This document shows positions 19,335-28,272 of a stretch of DNA of 50,366 bases, in pieces. Location: the NCBI GenBank assembly GCA_013389115.1, contig JACADY010000033.1, positions 1-50,366 of the forward strand. The letters run 5' to 3'. Made by a program: the position numbers and the translations under genes. The DNA is from Alphaproteobacteria bacterium (GTDB taxonomy: Bacteria > Pseudomonadota > Alphaproteobacteria > Micropepsales > Micropepsaceae). Below the pieces are notes generated by a model, which was given only the letters and a program-made list of their open reading frames with translations, was not told where the DNA came from and did not search any database. The stretch's first letter is position 1. Every line of letters starts with the position of its first letter.

Positions 19335-19967
19335 TTACTCGTTTGAAGCGGTCCCTCTTCGCGATGCGGCATACGCGCTCGCGGCGTCCGCCGGGGGTGC
19401 GCCCGCCTCGGGGAGCTGGCCGAGCGAGGCCAACAACGCGTTCATCGCCTCTGGGCTCAGTGTGGGGGTTGCCGCGGCTGTCAGGGGCGATGTCTTCAGT
19501 CCGATTTGACGGGGCGCTGCGGTGGCCGCCTCTGCGGGGGGCGGCGCGGCGTAGTTGCGCGGAGCGATTGTGGCACCTGCAAGCGTCACGTCAGCCTTGG
19601 CGGGCGCATCGGCGGGCGCGGCTTCCGTGCCGATCAAGGCCCCGAGGACCGTGTCTCCGAGCGTGTCGCCCGTCGCGTCTTCAAAGGCAAGGTCGGCCGC
19701 GGTTGCAAGGCCGCCCACGGGGCCGCCATAGAGCGTGCCGCCGATTAGCCGTGCGCCGTCGGTGATCTCATCGCCCGTTATCGCCCGATAGAGCGTGCCG
19801 ATGACGGGAAGGTGCTGAAGCGGGTTCAAGACATCGAGCAGGTCGTCAAAATCAAAGCCGTCACCGCCAAAGACTTCCGCCGTTGCCGCGGCCTCCTTGC
19901 GGGCAGGCGCCAGGTCGCCGAAGCGGGTTTCCTGGCGCTGGAAATTCAAGGCAACGGGGGTGTGCAT
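19335..19967 (-). CDS. Conserved protein of unknown function
   Basis: A 210-residue Ala/Pro-rich protein that I cannot assign to a named family. A compact central block, DLLDVLNPLQHLPVIGTLYR followed by AITGDEITDGARLIGG and a Gly-rich segment GGPVGGLATAAD, resembles a block I recall in uncharacterised alphaproteobacterial proteins. The Gly-X-Gly spacing could form a membrane-associated helix hairpin. The flanking parts are low-complexity Ala/Pro. I chose Met at 19967; the open frame upstream to 20081 has a different composition and no ribosome-binding site. Confidence 0.65.
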   Translation of the reverse strand: MHTPVALNFQRQETRFGDLAPARKEAAATAEVFGGDGFDFDDLLDVLNPLQHLPVIGTLYRAITGDEITDGARLIGGTLYGGPVGGLATAADLAFEDATGDTLGDTVLGALIGTEAAPADAPAKADVTLAGATIAPRNYAAPPPAEAATAAPRQIGLKTSPLTAAATPTLSPEAMNALLASLGQLPEAGAPPADAASAYAASRRGTASNE

Positions 19968-20077
19968 CGATCCATCCCAAGTATTGTCCTTGCGCCCCTC
20001 GCAAGAGATACGCCATTTCCAACGTATTGATTCGTTTGAAGTTTCGGCAAGGCAACCCGGCAAAATCTGCCGCAATC

Positions 20078-21190
20078 TCAAAGATGGTGGCCGCCCTTGG
20101 CGCGTTTTACCTCAAGGTAATGCGCATTATGCGGGTTCGCCGGGAAGGCATGGGCGACACGCTCGGCAACCTCAAGACCCAGCGCCTGCAGGCTTTCGAC
20201 CTTGGCGGGGTTGTTGGTGAGCAGGCGGATCTTCGAGAACCCCAATTGGCGCAGCATCACGGCCGCGGCCTCGAACAGGCGTTCGTCCTCCTCAAAGCCG
20301 AGGCGGGTATTGGCCTCCATGGTGTCAAAGCCCTGATCCTGCAGCGCATAGGCGCGCAGCTTGTTCATCAGGCCGATGCCCCGGCCCTCCTGGGCGAGGT
20401 AGAGGAGGATGCCCTCACCCGCGCGGCCCATCTGCGCGATCGCGCCCTTGAGCTGCTCGCCGCAATCGCATTTGAGCGAGCCCAAGAGGTCGCCGGTGAA
20501 ACACTCGGAATGCAGGCGCACCAGCACCGGGCCGGGCGGGCTTGGATTGCCGATGATGATCGCAAGATGCTCGGGCCCGCCATCGGAGGGGCGGAAGGCG
20601 GCAACACGGGTTTGCGTGGCCCCGGCAAGGGGCACGCGGGCTTCGCTCACCTTGCGCAGATTGGTGGCGGCCGCGACGTCATAGGCTTCAATGCTGCGGA
20701 AGGAGACGGGCAGGCCCTGGTCTGGCGCAGTCTGGGGCAGAGGCACGACGAGCGCTGCGGGAAGGAGACCCGCCAACTTTACCAGCTTTACCGCGTGGCG
20801 CGCGCCCTCCGGGACGCCTGTCCGCTTGGCCATGAAAGGGCCGCGCAAGGGGTTCGCCATGTCGTCGGCCGGATCGGCAAGCTGGCGCAACTGGACGGCC
20901 GTCATCGTTCCCGAAGCGAGGGCCACGGCCTCGGGCGTATAGAGCCGCATTTTCAAGGTCGCGGCGCGGCGATGGGTGAGGACGAGGTCGGGGCGGCCGA
21001 ACTTGCGCAGGTGGGTCAGCCCCGAATCATCCAGCAATTCCGCCGCAAGGACCGCCAGGCGCGCCTCCTTGCCCCTTATGGTCACGGGCGCCCCGGCTCG
21101 CAAGGCATCGACCGCGGTCTCCACGGCCAAAAGGTCCTTGGGGGCATTTGTCTTGTCTTTGTTCATCGGCATGGGCAAAGACTTGACCAT
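20078..21190 (-). CDS. ribA: GTP cyclohydrolase II RibA with an N-terminal extension
   Basis: A protein of up to 370 residues that opens the imidazole ring of GTP, the first step of riboflavin synthesis. The catalytic domain (about 195-355) is complete: RLHSECFTGDLLGSLKCDCG supplies the zinc ligands Cys230, Cys241 and Cys243, and LLYLAQEGRGIGL and LLTNNPAKV follow. The first 190 residues are not a canonical dihydroxybutanone-phosphate synthase domain. They resemble the extension found in other alphaproteobacterial RibA proteins and may be a decayed partner domain. Met7 and Met9 (21172 and 21166) are alternative starts. Confidence 0.93.
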   Translation of the reverse strand: MVKSLPMPMNKDKTNAPKDLLAVETAVDALRAGAPVTIRGKEARLAVLAAELLDDSGLTHLRKFGRPDLVLTHRRAATLKMRLYTPEAVALASGTMTAVQLRQLADPADDMANPLRGPFMAKRTGVPEGARHAVKLVKLAGLLPAALVVPLPQTAPDQGLPVSFRSIEAYDVAAATNLRKVSEARVPLAGATQTRVAAFRPSDGGPEHLAIIIGNPSPPGPVLVRLHSECFTGDLLGSLKCDCGEQLKGAIAQMGRAGEGILLYLAQEGRGIGLMNKLRAYALQDQGFDTMEANTRLGFEEDERLFEAAAVMLRQLGFSKIRLLTNNPAKVESLQALGLEVAERVAHAFPANPHNAHYLEVKRAKGGHHL

Positions 21191-21285
21191 GGCCGCATGG
21201 CGCTGTCACCTGGGTGTTTCACCTGACGGCCCGGCCGTGCTAAACGCGATCATCAGACAACGGATCGCTTCCCTCAAGGTAACTC

Positions 21286-21972
21286 ATGAGCGGACCCAAA
21301 CGCGTTCTCCTCATCGATGATGATGCGCTGCTGCGCGGCTCGATCGCAGAGCAGCTCGAGATCGACGAGGACTTCTCGACCGAACAGGCGGCAAGCGGCG
21401 CGCAGGGCGTCGAAATGGCTCGCGCCGGTCACTACGACATCATCCTGCTCGATGTAGGATTGCCCGATCTCGACGGGCGTGAGGTCTGCCGGCTGATCCG
21501 CAAGGCGGGTGTGAAATGTCCCGTCATCATGCTGACGGCGCATGTGAGCGATTCTGATCAAGTCCTCGGCCTTGATTCCGGCGCCAATGACTATGTGACG
21601 AAACCTGTACGCTTCAACGTCCTGCTCGCCCGGATCCGGGCGCATCTGCGCCATCACGAGCAGAGCGAAGATGCCATCTTCACGATCGGCCCCTATACCT
21701 TCCGCCCGGCGGCGAAGATGCTCGTCGGCGCGAACAATACCAAGGTTCGGCTGACGGAAAAGGAAACCTCGATCCTCAAGTTTCTCTATCGCGCCGGCGA
21801 TAAGCCCGTCGCGCGCGAGGTGCTGCTGCATGAAGTGTGGGGCTATAATCCCGCCGTCACGACGCATACGCTCGAGACGCATATTTATCGGTTGCGGCAG
21901 AAGATTGAGAAGGATCCGGGGCGGGCGCAATTGCTGGTCACGGAAAGCGGGGGCTACCGGCTCGTACCTTGA
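21286..21972 (+). CDS. OmpR/PhoB-family response regulator
   Basis: A 228-residue two-component transcription factor. The receiver domain (5-120) has the acidic pocket DDD at 11-13, the phospho-acceptor Asp56 in LLDVGLPDLDG, Thr84, and Lys106 in VTKP. The C-terminal winged helix (about 130-228) ends with the DNA-recognition pattern TLETHIYRLRQKIEKDP and GGYRLVP. No sensor kinase is adjacent, so it is an orphan here. It diverges from ribA across a 95-bp region and is followed after 3 bases by a methyltransferase gene. Confidence 0.92.
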   Translation: MSGPKRVLLIDDDALLRGSIAEQLEIDEDFSTEQAASGAQGVEMARAGHYDIILLDVGLPDLDGREVCRLIRKAGVKCPVIMLTAHVSDSDQVLGLDSGANDYVTKPVRFNVLLARIRAHLRHHEQSEDAIFTIGPYTFRPAAKMLVGANNTKVRLTEKETSILKFLYRAGDKPVAREVLLHEVWGYNPAVTTHTLETHIYRLRQKIEKDPGRAQLLVTESGGYRLVP

Positions 21973-21975
21973 GGG

Positions 21976-22716
21976 GTGCGAGTGATGGCGGCGGCGGTTT
22001 CTTGGCTCATTGCGGAAGCGGAGCGGCGGTGCCTCCTGCATCTTGATGTCATCGACACGCTTAAGGATGCGCTCCTTGCGATCGGTGGCGAGGGTCCGCC
22101 CGAGCCGCGCTATGATCAGGATTGGTTCCCCCCGCTCGATGCGGCCGCAGCCTATGCCTTCGTGCGCCGACTCAAGCCGCGACAGATCCTCGAGATCGGG
22201 TGCGGGCATTCGACACGCTTCTTCATGCGTGCCGGACGCGACCAGGGCTTCCAGCCCCGGCTGGTCGGCATCGACCCGGCGGTCCGGGCGGCCCGCAAAG
22301 TCGCCGGCCTTCCGCTTACACATCTGGCGGAGCCCCTGTCGGTGCTCCACGCCCCCCTTTTTCATGCGCTTGAGCCCGGCGACATTGCGAGCCTCGATGG
22401 CTCTCACAAGATGACGCTTCACGGCGATGCGGCGATCTTCCTCAATGAGATCCTGCCCGGCCTGAAGCCAGGCGTGCTGATCCATGTGCACGACATCTTC
22501 CTGCCCTTCTCTTATCCGCCCGACTGGGCGTGGCGGGGCTATGACGAACAGGCGCGCGTGCAGGAAGTGCTGGCGGCGGGTGGCTATCAGGTCGAATTCG
22601 CCAGCCACTATGTCTCGCGCGTGTGTGCGGCCCGTGTGAGCCGGTCGGTCGTTGCCGCGCTGCCTCAGGCATCGCGCGCGCCCGCCGCCAGTCTCTGGTT
22701 CTCGCGGCGTCGGTAA
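21976..22716 (+). CDS. Class I SAM-dependent methyltransferase
   Basis: A 246-residue protein with a Rossmann-fold methyltransferase domain of the Methyltransf_24 type. Motif I ILEIGCGHSTRFF is at about 71-83, the acidic strand LVGIDPA follows, and GVLIHVHDIFLPF marks the later strand. The substrate is unknown. The frame begins at a GTG 3 bases after the response-regulator stop, with an ATG at 21985 as the alternative; either way the two genes are probably co-transcribed. The C-terminal 30 residues are Arg/Ala-rich and may be disordered. Confidence 0.85.
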   Translation: MRVMAAAVSWLIAEAERRCLLHLDVIDTLKDALLAIGGEGPPEPRYDQDWFPPLDAAAAYAFVRRLKPRQILEIGCGHSTRFFMRAGRDQGFQPRLVGIDPAVRAARKVAGLPLTHLAEPLSVLHAPLFHALEPGDIASLDGSHKMTLHGDAAIFLNEILPGLKPGVLIHVHDIFLPFSYPPDWAWRGYDEQARVQEVLAAGGYQVEFASHYVSRVCAARVSRSVVAALPQASRAPAASLWFSRRR

Positions 22717-22848
22717 CGGGACCAGTCTCCGCTTTCGCGGGGCTTTTTCTGCCGCGCATCGCGCGCGGCTCTCACGACAAAGTGAGTGACAGGTGTGGGC
22801 GTTCAGGGCCTAGCCTTCCGCCTGCACTCATGAACGGGGAGGAAGCCC

Positions 22849-23721
22849 ATGAAGCGCATTCATCTCATCCTGCCTATCGCAGGCTTTGCGGCGGCTGGGC
22901 TGGCGCTTGCCATTCCGGCTCAGGCCGAGATGCAGACCTTCGATGCCCATGCCATCCGTATCGATGGCTTTGCCGGCACGCTCATCGTCGAAACGGGCGC
23001 CAGCGTCAGCATCGACATCACCGGCGATCAGGAGGAAGTCAAAAAAATCTCGACGCGGATGAATGGCGATACGCTCGTCATCCGGCGCGAGGACAGGAGC
23101 TGGCTCGATGAAGGTACGTGGAACCTGAACCAGGTCCCCAATGTGACGGTGAAGCTCATCGTGCCGGTCGGCACGCCGCTCGAGGCCGATGGACTCATCG
23201 GCAAGGCCCAGATCGGCGATATCGAAGCGCGGCTCGATATCGAAGCGGTGGCGCTCGAGGCCAAGATCGGGTCCGTTACGGAGGCGGAAATCGACGCGGC
23301 GGGCGGCGTCGCGATCGACATGAGCGTCGTCAATGGGCGGCTCGAACTCGATATTGCCGGATCTGGCAACATCAAGGTCAAGGAGGCCGCGTCGGTCGAT
23401 CTGTCAATCGCGGGGTCAGGCACGCTGACGATCGGCGACATCAAAGGCGGGCTCGAGGCCGACATTGCCGGCTCGGGCGACATCGATGTCGGCAGTGTGC
23501 ATGGGCCCGTCGTCCTCTCAATCGCCGGGGCGGGTGATGTGGATATCGCGCAAGGTGTCGCTGATCCGCTGCAACTGAGCATCCTCGGCACCGGCCAGTT
23601 CGATTTCGGTGGCGAAGCGGTCGATCCCAAGATCGATATCCTCGGCCCCGGCTCGGTGCGGCTCAAATCCTATCGGGGCAAGCTCGACAGCTCGGGCGGA
23701 GACATCAAGATCGGCGGCTGA
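22849..23721 (+). CDS. Secreted GIN-domain (DUF2807) beta-helix protein
   Basis: A 290-residue exported protein with a signal peptide ending at AIPAQA/E (residue 26). The mature part matches the GIN/DUF2807 fold of periplasmic or surface beta-solenoid proteins. From about residue 163 it contains six short repeats centred on IAGSG-like turns: DIAGSG, SIAGSG, DIAGSG, SIAGAG, SILGTG and DILGPG. These look like successive rungs of a solenoid. The role is unknown; such proteins are often proposed to be adhesins or envelope sensors. It has its own terminator and is not obviously part of an operon. Confidence 0.85.
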   Translation: MKRIHLILPIAGFAAAGLALAIPAQAEMQTFDAHAIRIDGFAGTLIVETGASVSIDITGDQEEVKKISTRMNGDTLVIRREDRSWLDEGTWNLNQVPNVTVKLIVPVGTPLEADGLIGKAQIGDIEARLDIEAVALEAKIGSVTEAEIDAAGGVAIDMSVVNGRLELDIAGSGNIKVKEAASVDLSIAGSGTLTIGDIKGGLEADIAGSGDIDVGSVHGPVVLSIAGAGDVDIAQGVADPLQLSILGTGQFDFGGEAVDPKIDILGPGSVRLKSYRGKLDSSGGDIKIGG

Positions 23722-23756
23722 GGCGGGCGACCCGCAGCGAATATTGCAGATGGCAG

Positions 23757-23790
23757 AAGGGCCGGGATCAGAACCCGGCCCTTGTCTTTT
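23757..23790 (+). terminator. Rho-independent terminator of the GIN-domain gene
   Basis: A perfect 10-bp stem (AAGGGCCGGG, 23757-23766, with CCCGGCCCTT, 23774-23783) and a 7-base loop are followed by GTCTTTT. It lies 35 bases after the stop codon. Confidence 0.88.
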
Positions 23791-23828
23791 CTCGTTCAAC
23801 AGAGCCGACGCCTTGCCTGTGCGTTGCT

Positions 23829-25031
23829 CTATTCATAACGCAGGGCCTCGATCGGATCGAGGCGCGCGGCGCGGCGGGCCGGGAAATAACCGAACACGAC
23901 GCCGATAAAGGCCGAGAACACAAAGGCGATCACCACAATCTCGGCATTGAAGACGAAGGGAATGTTCAAAAGCGGCGTCAGCAGTGCCGAACCGCCAAGC
24001 CCAAATGCGATGCCAAGGAATCCGCCAAGGCCTGAAAGCATCATCGCCTCGATGAGGAATTGCATCAGCACATCGCTCTCGCGCGCGCCAATGGCGAGGC
24101 GGATGCCGATCTCGCGCGTGCGCTCAGTCACGGATACAAGCATGATGTTCATGATGCCGATGCCGCCAACGACAAGGCTGACCGCCGCGATGGCACCGAC
24201 GAAAAGCGTCATGACGGTAAGCACGGACTGGATCTGGGCCGAAAAGCTCTGAATGTCATCGATCTCGAAATTGTCGGGCTGGCCTTCGGGCACGTTGCGC
24301 AGCTCACGCAGGATCTCGGCCGTGCGCTTCTTGGTCGGCTCGATGTCCGCCTTGCTGGCGATCGAGATCTGAATGGTGTTGATGCCATCATTGCCGATGA
24401 TGCGGCGCTGAACCGTGCGCAGCGGCATGATCACGCGGTCATCCTCGGTATTGCCGAAGATGTCCTTTCCCTTGGGCGAGAGGAGGCCGATGATCTCGCA
24501 AGAGATGTCGGCGACGCGAATCTTGACGCCAAGGGGCGACTGAGCGCCAAAGAAATCCTGCCGCACCTCTTCGCCGATGATGCAGACGGGCTTGCCACTC
24601 AGTACTTCACCGTCGGTGAAGGTGCGGCCTTCGGCGAATTTCCAAAGACGTACGCGGAAATACTCGTTGTCCGTGCCGATGACGACCGTCCTCTTGTTCT
24701 TCGAGCCGAATACCACTTCGGCCTGGTTCCCAACAGAGGCGGTAATGCCGAAAAGGCCGGGGAGCTGGCGGCGCAGCACCTCGACGTCGCGCATCTTGAA
24801 ATTGCGGGAATCCGAGGCGCGGCGCGTGAACTGACCGCCCGGATTGACGAAAAGCAGATTGCCGCCGATCGAATCGAACTGGCGGGCGATCTCAACCGTA
24901 ACGCCGCCGCCCAGCGTCACCATCAAAATCACGGCCCCGACGCCGATGATAATGCCAAGGGCGGTAAGGATGGAGCGCATCGTGTTGGCGCGGATCTCTC
25001 GTAAGGCAAGCAGGATGGTTTGCCAAAGCAT
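23829..25031 (-). CDS. MacB-type ABC transporter permease
   Basis: A 400-residue permease with the MacB layout: one N-terminal membrane helix (about 18-42), a large periplasmic domain (about 50-270), and three C-terminal helices (about 275-390). The mechanotransmission-type motif ERTREIGIRLAIGAR is at about 310-325. Proteins of this class move lipids, peptides or drugs within the periplasm rather than across the inner membrane. Unlike E. coli MacB, the ATPase is a separate gene whose stop overlaps this start (TGATG). It is the last gene of the macA-ATPase-permease operon. Confidence 0.92.
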   Translation of the reverse strand: MLWQTILLALREIRANTMRSILTALGIIIGVGAVILMVTLGGGVTVEIARQFDSIGGNLLFVNPGGQFTRRASDSRNFKMRDVEVLRRQLPGLFGITASVGNQAEVVFGSKNKRTVVIGTDNEYFRVRLWKFAEGRTFTDGEVLSGKPVCIIGEEVRQDFFGAQSPLGVKIRVADISCEIIGLLSPKGKDIFGNTEDDRVIMPLRTVQRRIIGNDGINTIQISIASKADIEPTKKRTAEILRELRNVPEGQPDNFEIDDIQSFSAQIQSVLTVMTLFVGAIAAVSLVVGGIGIMNIMLVSVTERTREIGIRLAIGARESDVLMQFLIEAMMLSGLGGFLGIAFGLGGSALLTPLLNIPFVFNAEIVVIAFVFSAFIGVVFGYFPARRAARLDPIEALRYE

Positions 25032-25729
25032 CAGGCGCTCCTGTCGTCGGACGCGATGAGCCCATCGCGGAAGCGGATGTGCCGCTTGGCATAGGCCGCA
25101 ATGTCTTCTTCGTGCGTCACGAGAATGACCGTGATGCCTGATTTCTCGTTCAGCTCGGTCAACAGGCGCATCAATTCGTGGCTGCGCGCCGTGTCGAGAT
25201 TGCCAGTGGGCTCATCGGCAAGAATGACGGCGGGCTCTGTCACGAGCGCGCGGGCGATCGCGACGCGCTGCTGCTGACCGCCGGACAATTCAGAAGAGGT
25301 GTGGTGCTCACGGTCGGCAAGACCAACGCGTGAAAGTGCGACACGGGCGCGCCTGCGCCGCTCCCAGGCGCCGACGCCGCGATAGATGAGCGGAAGCTCC
25401 ACATTCTCAACCGCGGAGGTGCGCTTGAGCAGATTGAAGCCCTGAAAGACAAAGCCCAGATAATTCCGGCGCAGCAGCGCGCGCTGGTGCCGGTCGAGGT
25501 CCTGCACGGGCACGCCCATGAAGACGAAGGCGCCGCTCGTGGGCGTGTCAAGACAGCCCAGAATGTTCATGGTCGTCGACTTGCCAGAACCTGAGGGTCC
25601 CATCACCGCGACAAACTCGCCGGGGTGAATGTCGAAGGTGATCCCGGCAAGGGCGGCGACTTCCGCTTCACCCTTGCCGTAGACCTTGCGCACGTCGCGG
25701 AACGCAATGAGCGGTTCTGCGCGCGTCAT
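25031..25729 (-). CDS. MacB/LolD-type ABC transporter ATPase
   Basis: A 232-residue nucleotide-binding protein with all catalytic motifs: Walker A GPSGSGKST (about 42-50), the Q-loop in GFVFQGFNLL, signature LSGGQQQRVAIARAL, Walker B VILADEPTGNLD, and the H-loop VTHEED. It powers the neighbouring permease. It overlaps the adaptor gene by 4 bases and the permease start by 1 base, so the three subunits are made together. Confidence 0.95.
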   Translation of the reverse strand: MTRAEPLIAFRDVRKVYGKGEAEVAALAGITFDIHPGEFVAVMGPSGSGKSTTMNILGCLDTPTSGAFVFMGVPVQDLDRHQRALLRRNYLGFVFQGFNLLKRTSAVENVELPLIYRGVGAWERRRRARVALSRVGLADREHHTSSELSGGQQQRVAIARALVTEPAVILADEPTGNLDTARSHELMRLLTELNEKSGITVILVTHEEDIAAYAKRHIRFRDGLIASDDRSA

Positions 25730-26967
25730 GGCGCCTTGCCGCTCTCTTCTTCGGCGTTGGCACGCAGGATGTCGGTGAGGACCTTCGCGTCATCCGCCAG
25801 CTCGCCCTTGATCACCTCTGTGCGCGCGCCATCGGAGGAGCCCACCGTCACCACAATGTCCTTCGGCTCACCGCCCGTCTCAAGCCAGAGACGGCCGAGG
25901 CGCGTGCCGTCATTGGGCTGCTCCAGGTCCTCGACCTTCTTGTCGCGCGGGGTGAAGCGAAGCGCGCCATTGGGCACGGTGAGCGCGTTCTCGATCTTGC
26001 GGGTCGTGATCTCCGCCGTTGCGGTCATGCCCGGCTTCAGGAGTCCGGCCTCGTTCTTCACGAGCATGACCGCCTCATAGGTGACGACGTTCTGGACCGT
26101 GCGCGGCGCATTGCGGACGGATTCGATCAGCGCCTCGAACTTGCGATTGGGGAAGGCATCGACCTGAAAGGTCGCGATCTGCTGCGCGCGTACATCGCCG
26201 ATGTCAGCCTCATCGATCGAGACGAGGATCTCCATGCGCGTCAGGTCACTTGCAAGCGTGAAAAGGACCGGCGTCTGGAAGCTGGAGGCCACGGTCTGGC
26301 CGGGTTCAATCTTGCGGTCGAGCACGATGCCATCGATGGGCGAGCGGATCTCGGCCTTGGCAAGGTCGGATTCGGTCTGGGCGAGCTGGGCCTTCACAAG
26401 CTCGACCTGGGCCTTGGCGCTGTCGATGCTGGCGACGGCTCGGGCCAGGGTTGCGTTCGCGGTATCCAGTTCCTGCTGAGAGGTATTGCCGCGCTCGAGC
26501 AGATTGGCGATGCGGTCGCGGCGCAGGCGCGCCTCGCGCTCGGTTGCCTCCGCCTGTTTCACGCCTGCATCGGCAGCGGCGACATTCGCCTTGGCCTGGA
26601 TGACACGGGCCTCAAGCTGATCGGTGTCGAGGCGCGCGAGGACCTGGCCCTTCGTCACGCGGTCGTTGTAATCGACAAGCACTTCTGCAATCTGGCCCGA
26701 GACCTCAGAGCCCACATCGACCTGATCCTCCGGTTCAAGCGTTCCGGTGGCGCTTACCTTCACGATCAGGGTCTTGCGTTCAACGGCTTCGGATTTGTAG
26801 CGAACCTGCTCGCTGCCCGTTCCCGTGAACATGTAGCCGGCACCGGCCAATACGATGATGCCGATAAGGATCTGCCACCAGCGCCGACGCCAAAAGGACT
26901 TCTTGACGCCATTCTTGACCCCAAGCTGCGCCATGAGCTTGGGGTCGACGGGCCGCGCCTCGTTCAT
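25726..26967 (-). CDS. MacA-type periplasmic adaptor (membrane fusion protein)
   Basis: A 413-residue inner-membrane-anchored adaptor. One membrane helix is at about 28-48 (QILIGIIVLAGAGYMF). A lipoyl/barrel-sandwich domain is split around a long coiled-coil hairpin rich in Ala, Glu and Gln (about 105-205), and beta-barrel segments follow. It links a MacB-like pump to an outer-membrane channel; no TolC-like gene is in the window. It starts the three-gene efflux operon, 150 bases downstream of the peptide importer on the same strand. Confidence 0.92.
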   Translation of the reverse strand: MNEARPVDPKLMAQLGVKNGVKKSFWRRRWWQILIGIIVLAGAGYMFTGTGSEQVRYKSEAVERKTLIVKVSATGTLEPEDQVDVGSEVSGQIAEVLVDYNDRVTKGQVLARLDTDQLEARVIQAKANVAAADAGVKQAEATEREARLRRDRIANLLERGNTSQQELDTANATLARAVASIDSAKAQVELVKAQLAQTESDLAKAEIRSPIDGIVLDRKIEPGQTVASSFQTPVLFTLASDLTRMEILVSIDEADIGDVRAQQIATFQVDAFPNRKFEALIESVRNAPRTVQNVVTYEAVMLVKNEAGLLKPGMTATAEITTRKIENALTVPNGALRFTPRDKKVEDLEQPNDGTRLGRLWLETGGEPKDIVVTVGSSDGARTEVIKGELADDAKVLTDILRANAEEESGKAP

Positions 26968-27117
26968 ACGCCTTCGAACCTCTCGTTTTGTGTCCCCCGG
27001 GGATGCTGGCGCGCGCCGCCGGACCCCAATTTCCGCACACCATAGGGGCGCATTTGAGGGAGCCCAACTGAAACATCCGCTCGAATTGATAACGGTGCCG
27101 TCACATTGACGTGAGTG

Positions 27118-28272
27118 TTAACCCTGGTGGGGATCGGCGGCGTCGCGCAATCCGTCACCCACGAAGTTAAACGCGAGCACGGTCAGAATGACCGGCACCA
27201 TGGGCGCAAGGATCCAAGGATAGAACAATATCGCCTCTATCCGCCGGGCCTGATCGAGCATGAGGCCCCAGCTCGTCATAGGCTCGCGGATCCCCAATCC
27301 CAGAAAGGACAGCGCCGTTTCGCCAAGGATCATCGCGGGAATGGCTAGCGTCGCGTTGGCGATGAGGTGGCTTGCGAAATTGGGCAGCATGTGCCGGCCG
27401 ATGACACGGGCGGGGGATGCGCCCATCAGCTCAGCGGCCAGCACGAATTCCTCCTCGCGCAGGGTCATGAAACGGGCGCGCACGGCCCGGGCCAGCGAGG
27501 GCCAGTCGAGCAGCCCCAGAATGATCGTGATGCCGAGATAGACGGTCAGGGGCGGCCAGGTGACGGGGAGGGCGGCGGACAGTGCCATCCAGAGCGGCAA
27601 CTCGGGCAGCGAGCGCACAAGCTCGATCAGGCGCTGAATGACGGTATCGGTCCAGCCGCCGAAATAGCCGGCAAGGCCGCCCAAGGCCATGCCGAGGACA
27701 AGGCTGATGGCAACGCCGATGATGCCGATCGTCAAGGAGACGCGCGCGCCATAGAGGATGCGGCTGAAGATATCGCGGCCCAGCCGATCGGTGCCAAGGA
27801 GATGAAGGCTTGCGCCCTTGGCCGGACAGACGAGATGGGCGCTCCCCTCCCATAACTCCCAAAAGCGATAAGTCGATCCGGTGCAAAAAAAGCGCAAGGC
27901 TTGTGGCTGGGTGCGATCCTCCACAAATTCGCGCGCGAAAGTCTCCGGGTTCAGTGATTGGGCGGTGCCGTACACGAAAGGGGGATGGAGCGCGCCGTCA
28001 TGGAAGAGCCGGATGGACTGGGGCGGGGCATAGACCTTGGCGCTGTCACGCCAGTCCGGCGGATAGGGCGCCAACAGCTCCACAAAGGGCAGCATCGCAT
28101 AGAGGGCGAGCAGGAACAGTCCTGAAACGAAGGCCAGGCGATGCCGCGCAAAGCGGCGCCAGAACCCCGTCCAGGAGGAGGCTTCGATTGCGCGCAGCTC
28201 CGCATCGCTGAGGGCGACGGTGTCCCTTGGCTCGAAGGGCTCCTCGTTCAAATAGCGGGTTGCCTTACTCAT
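27118..28272 (-). CDS. Peptide ABC transporter permease (YejE/DppC-like)
   Basis: A 384-residue inner-membrane permease. After the first helix (about 48-68) comes an extracytoplasmic stretch of roughly 100 residues with two Cys (FFCTGSTYRFWE and HLVCPAKG), as in long YejE-type permeases. Five further helices follow. The EAA loop that contacts the ATPase is EEEFVLAAELMGASPARVIG (about 285-304). Its start overlaps the upstream permease stop by 4 bases. It is the last gene of an eight-gene run that begins at 37704. Confidence 0.93.
   Translation of the reverse strand: MSKATRYLNEEPFEPRDTVALSDAELRAIEASSWTGFWRRFARHRLAFVSGLFLLALYAMLPFVELLAPYPPDWRDSAKVYAPPQSIRLFHDGALHPPFVYGTAQSLNPETFAREFVEDRTQPQALRFFCTGSTYRFWELWEGSAHLVCPAKGASLHLLGTDRLGRDIFSRILYGARVSLTIGIIGVAISLVLGMALGGLAGYFGGWTDTVIQRLIELVRSLPELPLWMALSAALPVTWPPLTVYLGITIILGLLDWPSLARAVRARFMTLREEEFVLAAELMGASPARVIGRHMLPNFASHLIANATLAIPAMILGETALSFLGLGIREPMTSWGLMLDQARRIEAILFYPWILAPMVPVILTVLAFNFVGDGLRDAADPHQG

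Noticed and set aside
19985..20085. Third copy of the dispersed repeat, inverted
   Set aside because: The reverse strand shows a short match (AATCAATACGTTG near ACTTC) but lacks the paired stems and full-length alignment.
23338..23680. Tandem DNA repeat or CRISPR-like array
   Set aside because: The periodicity is that of protein repeats in the GIN-domain gene; the DNA units are diverged and no uniform spacers exist.
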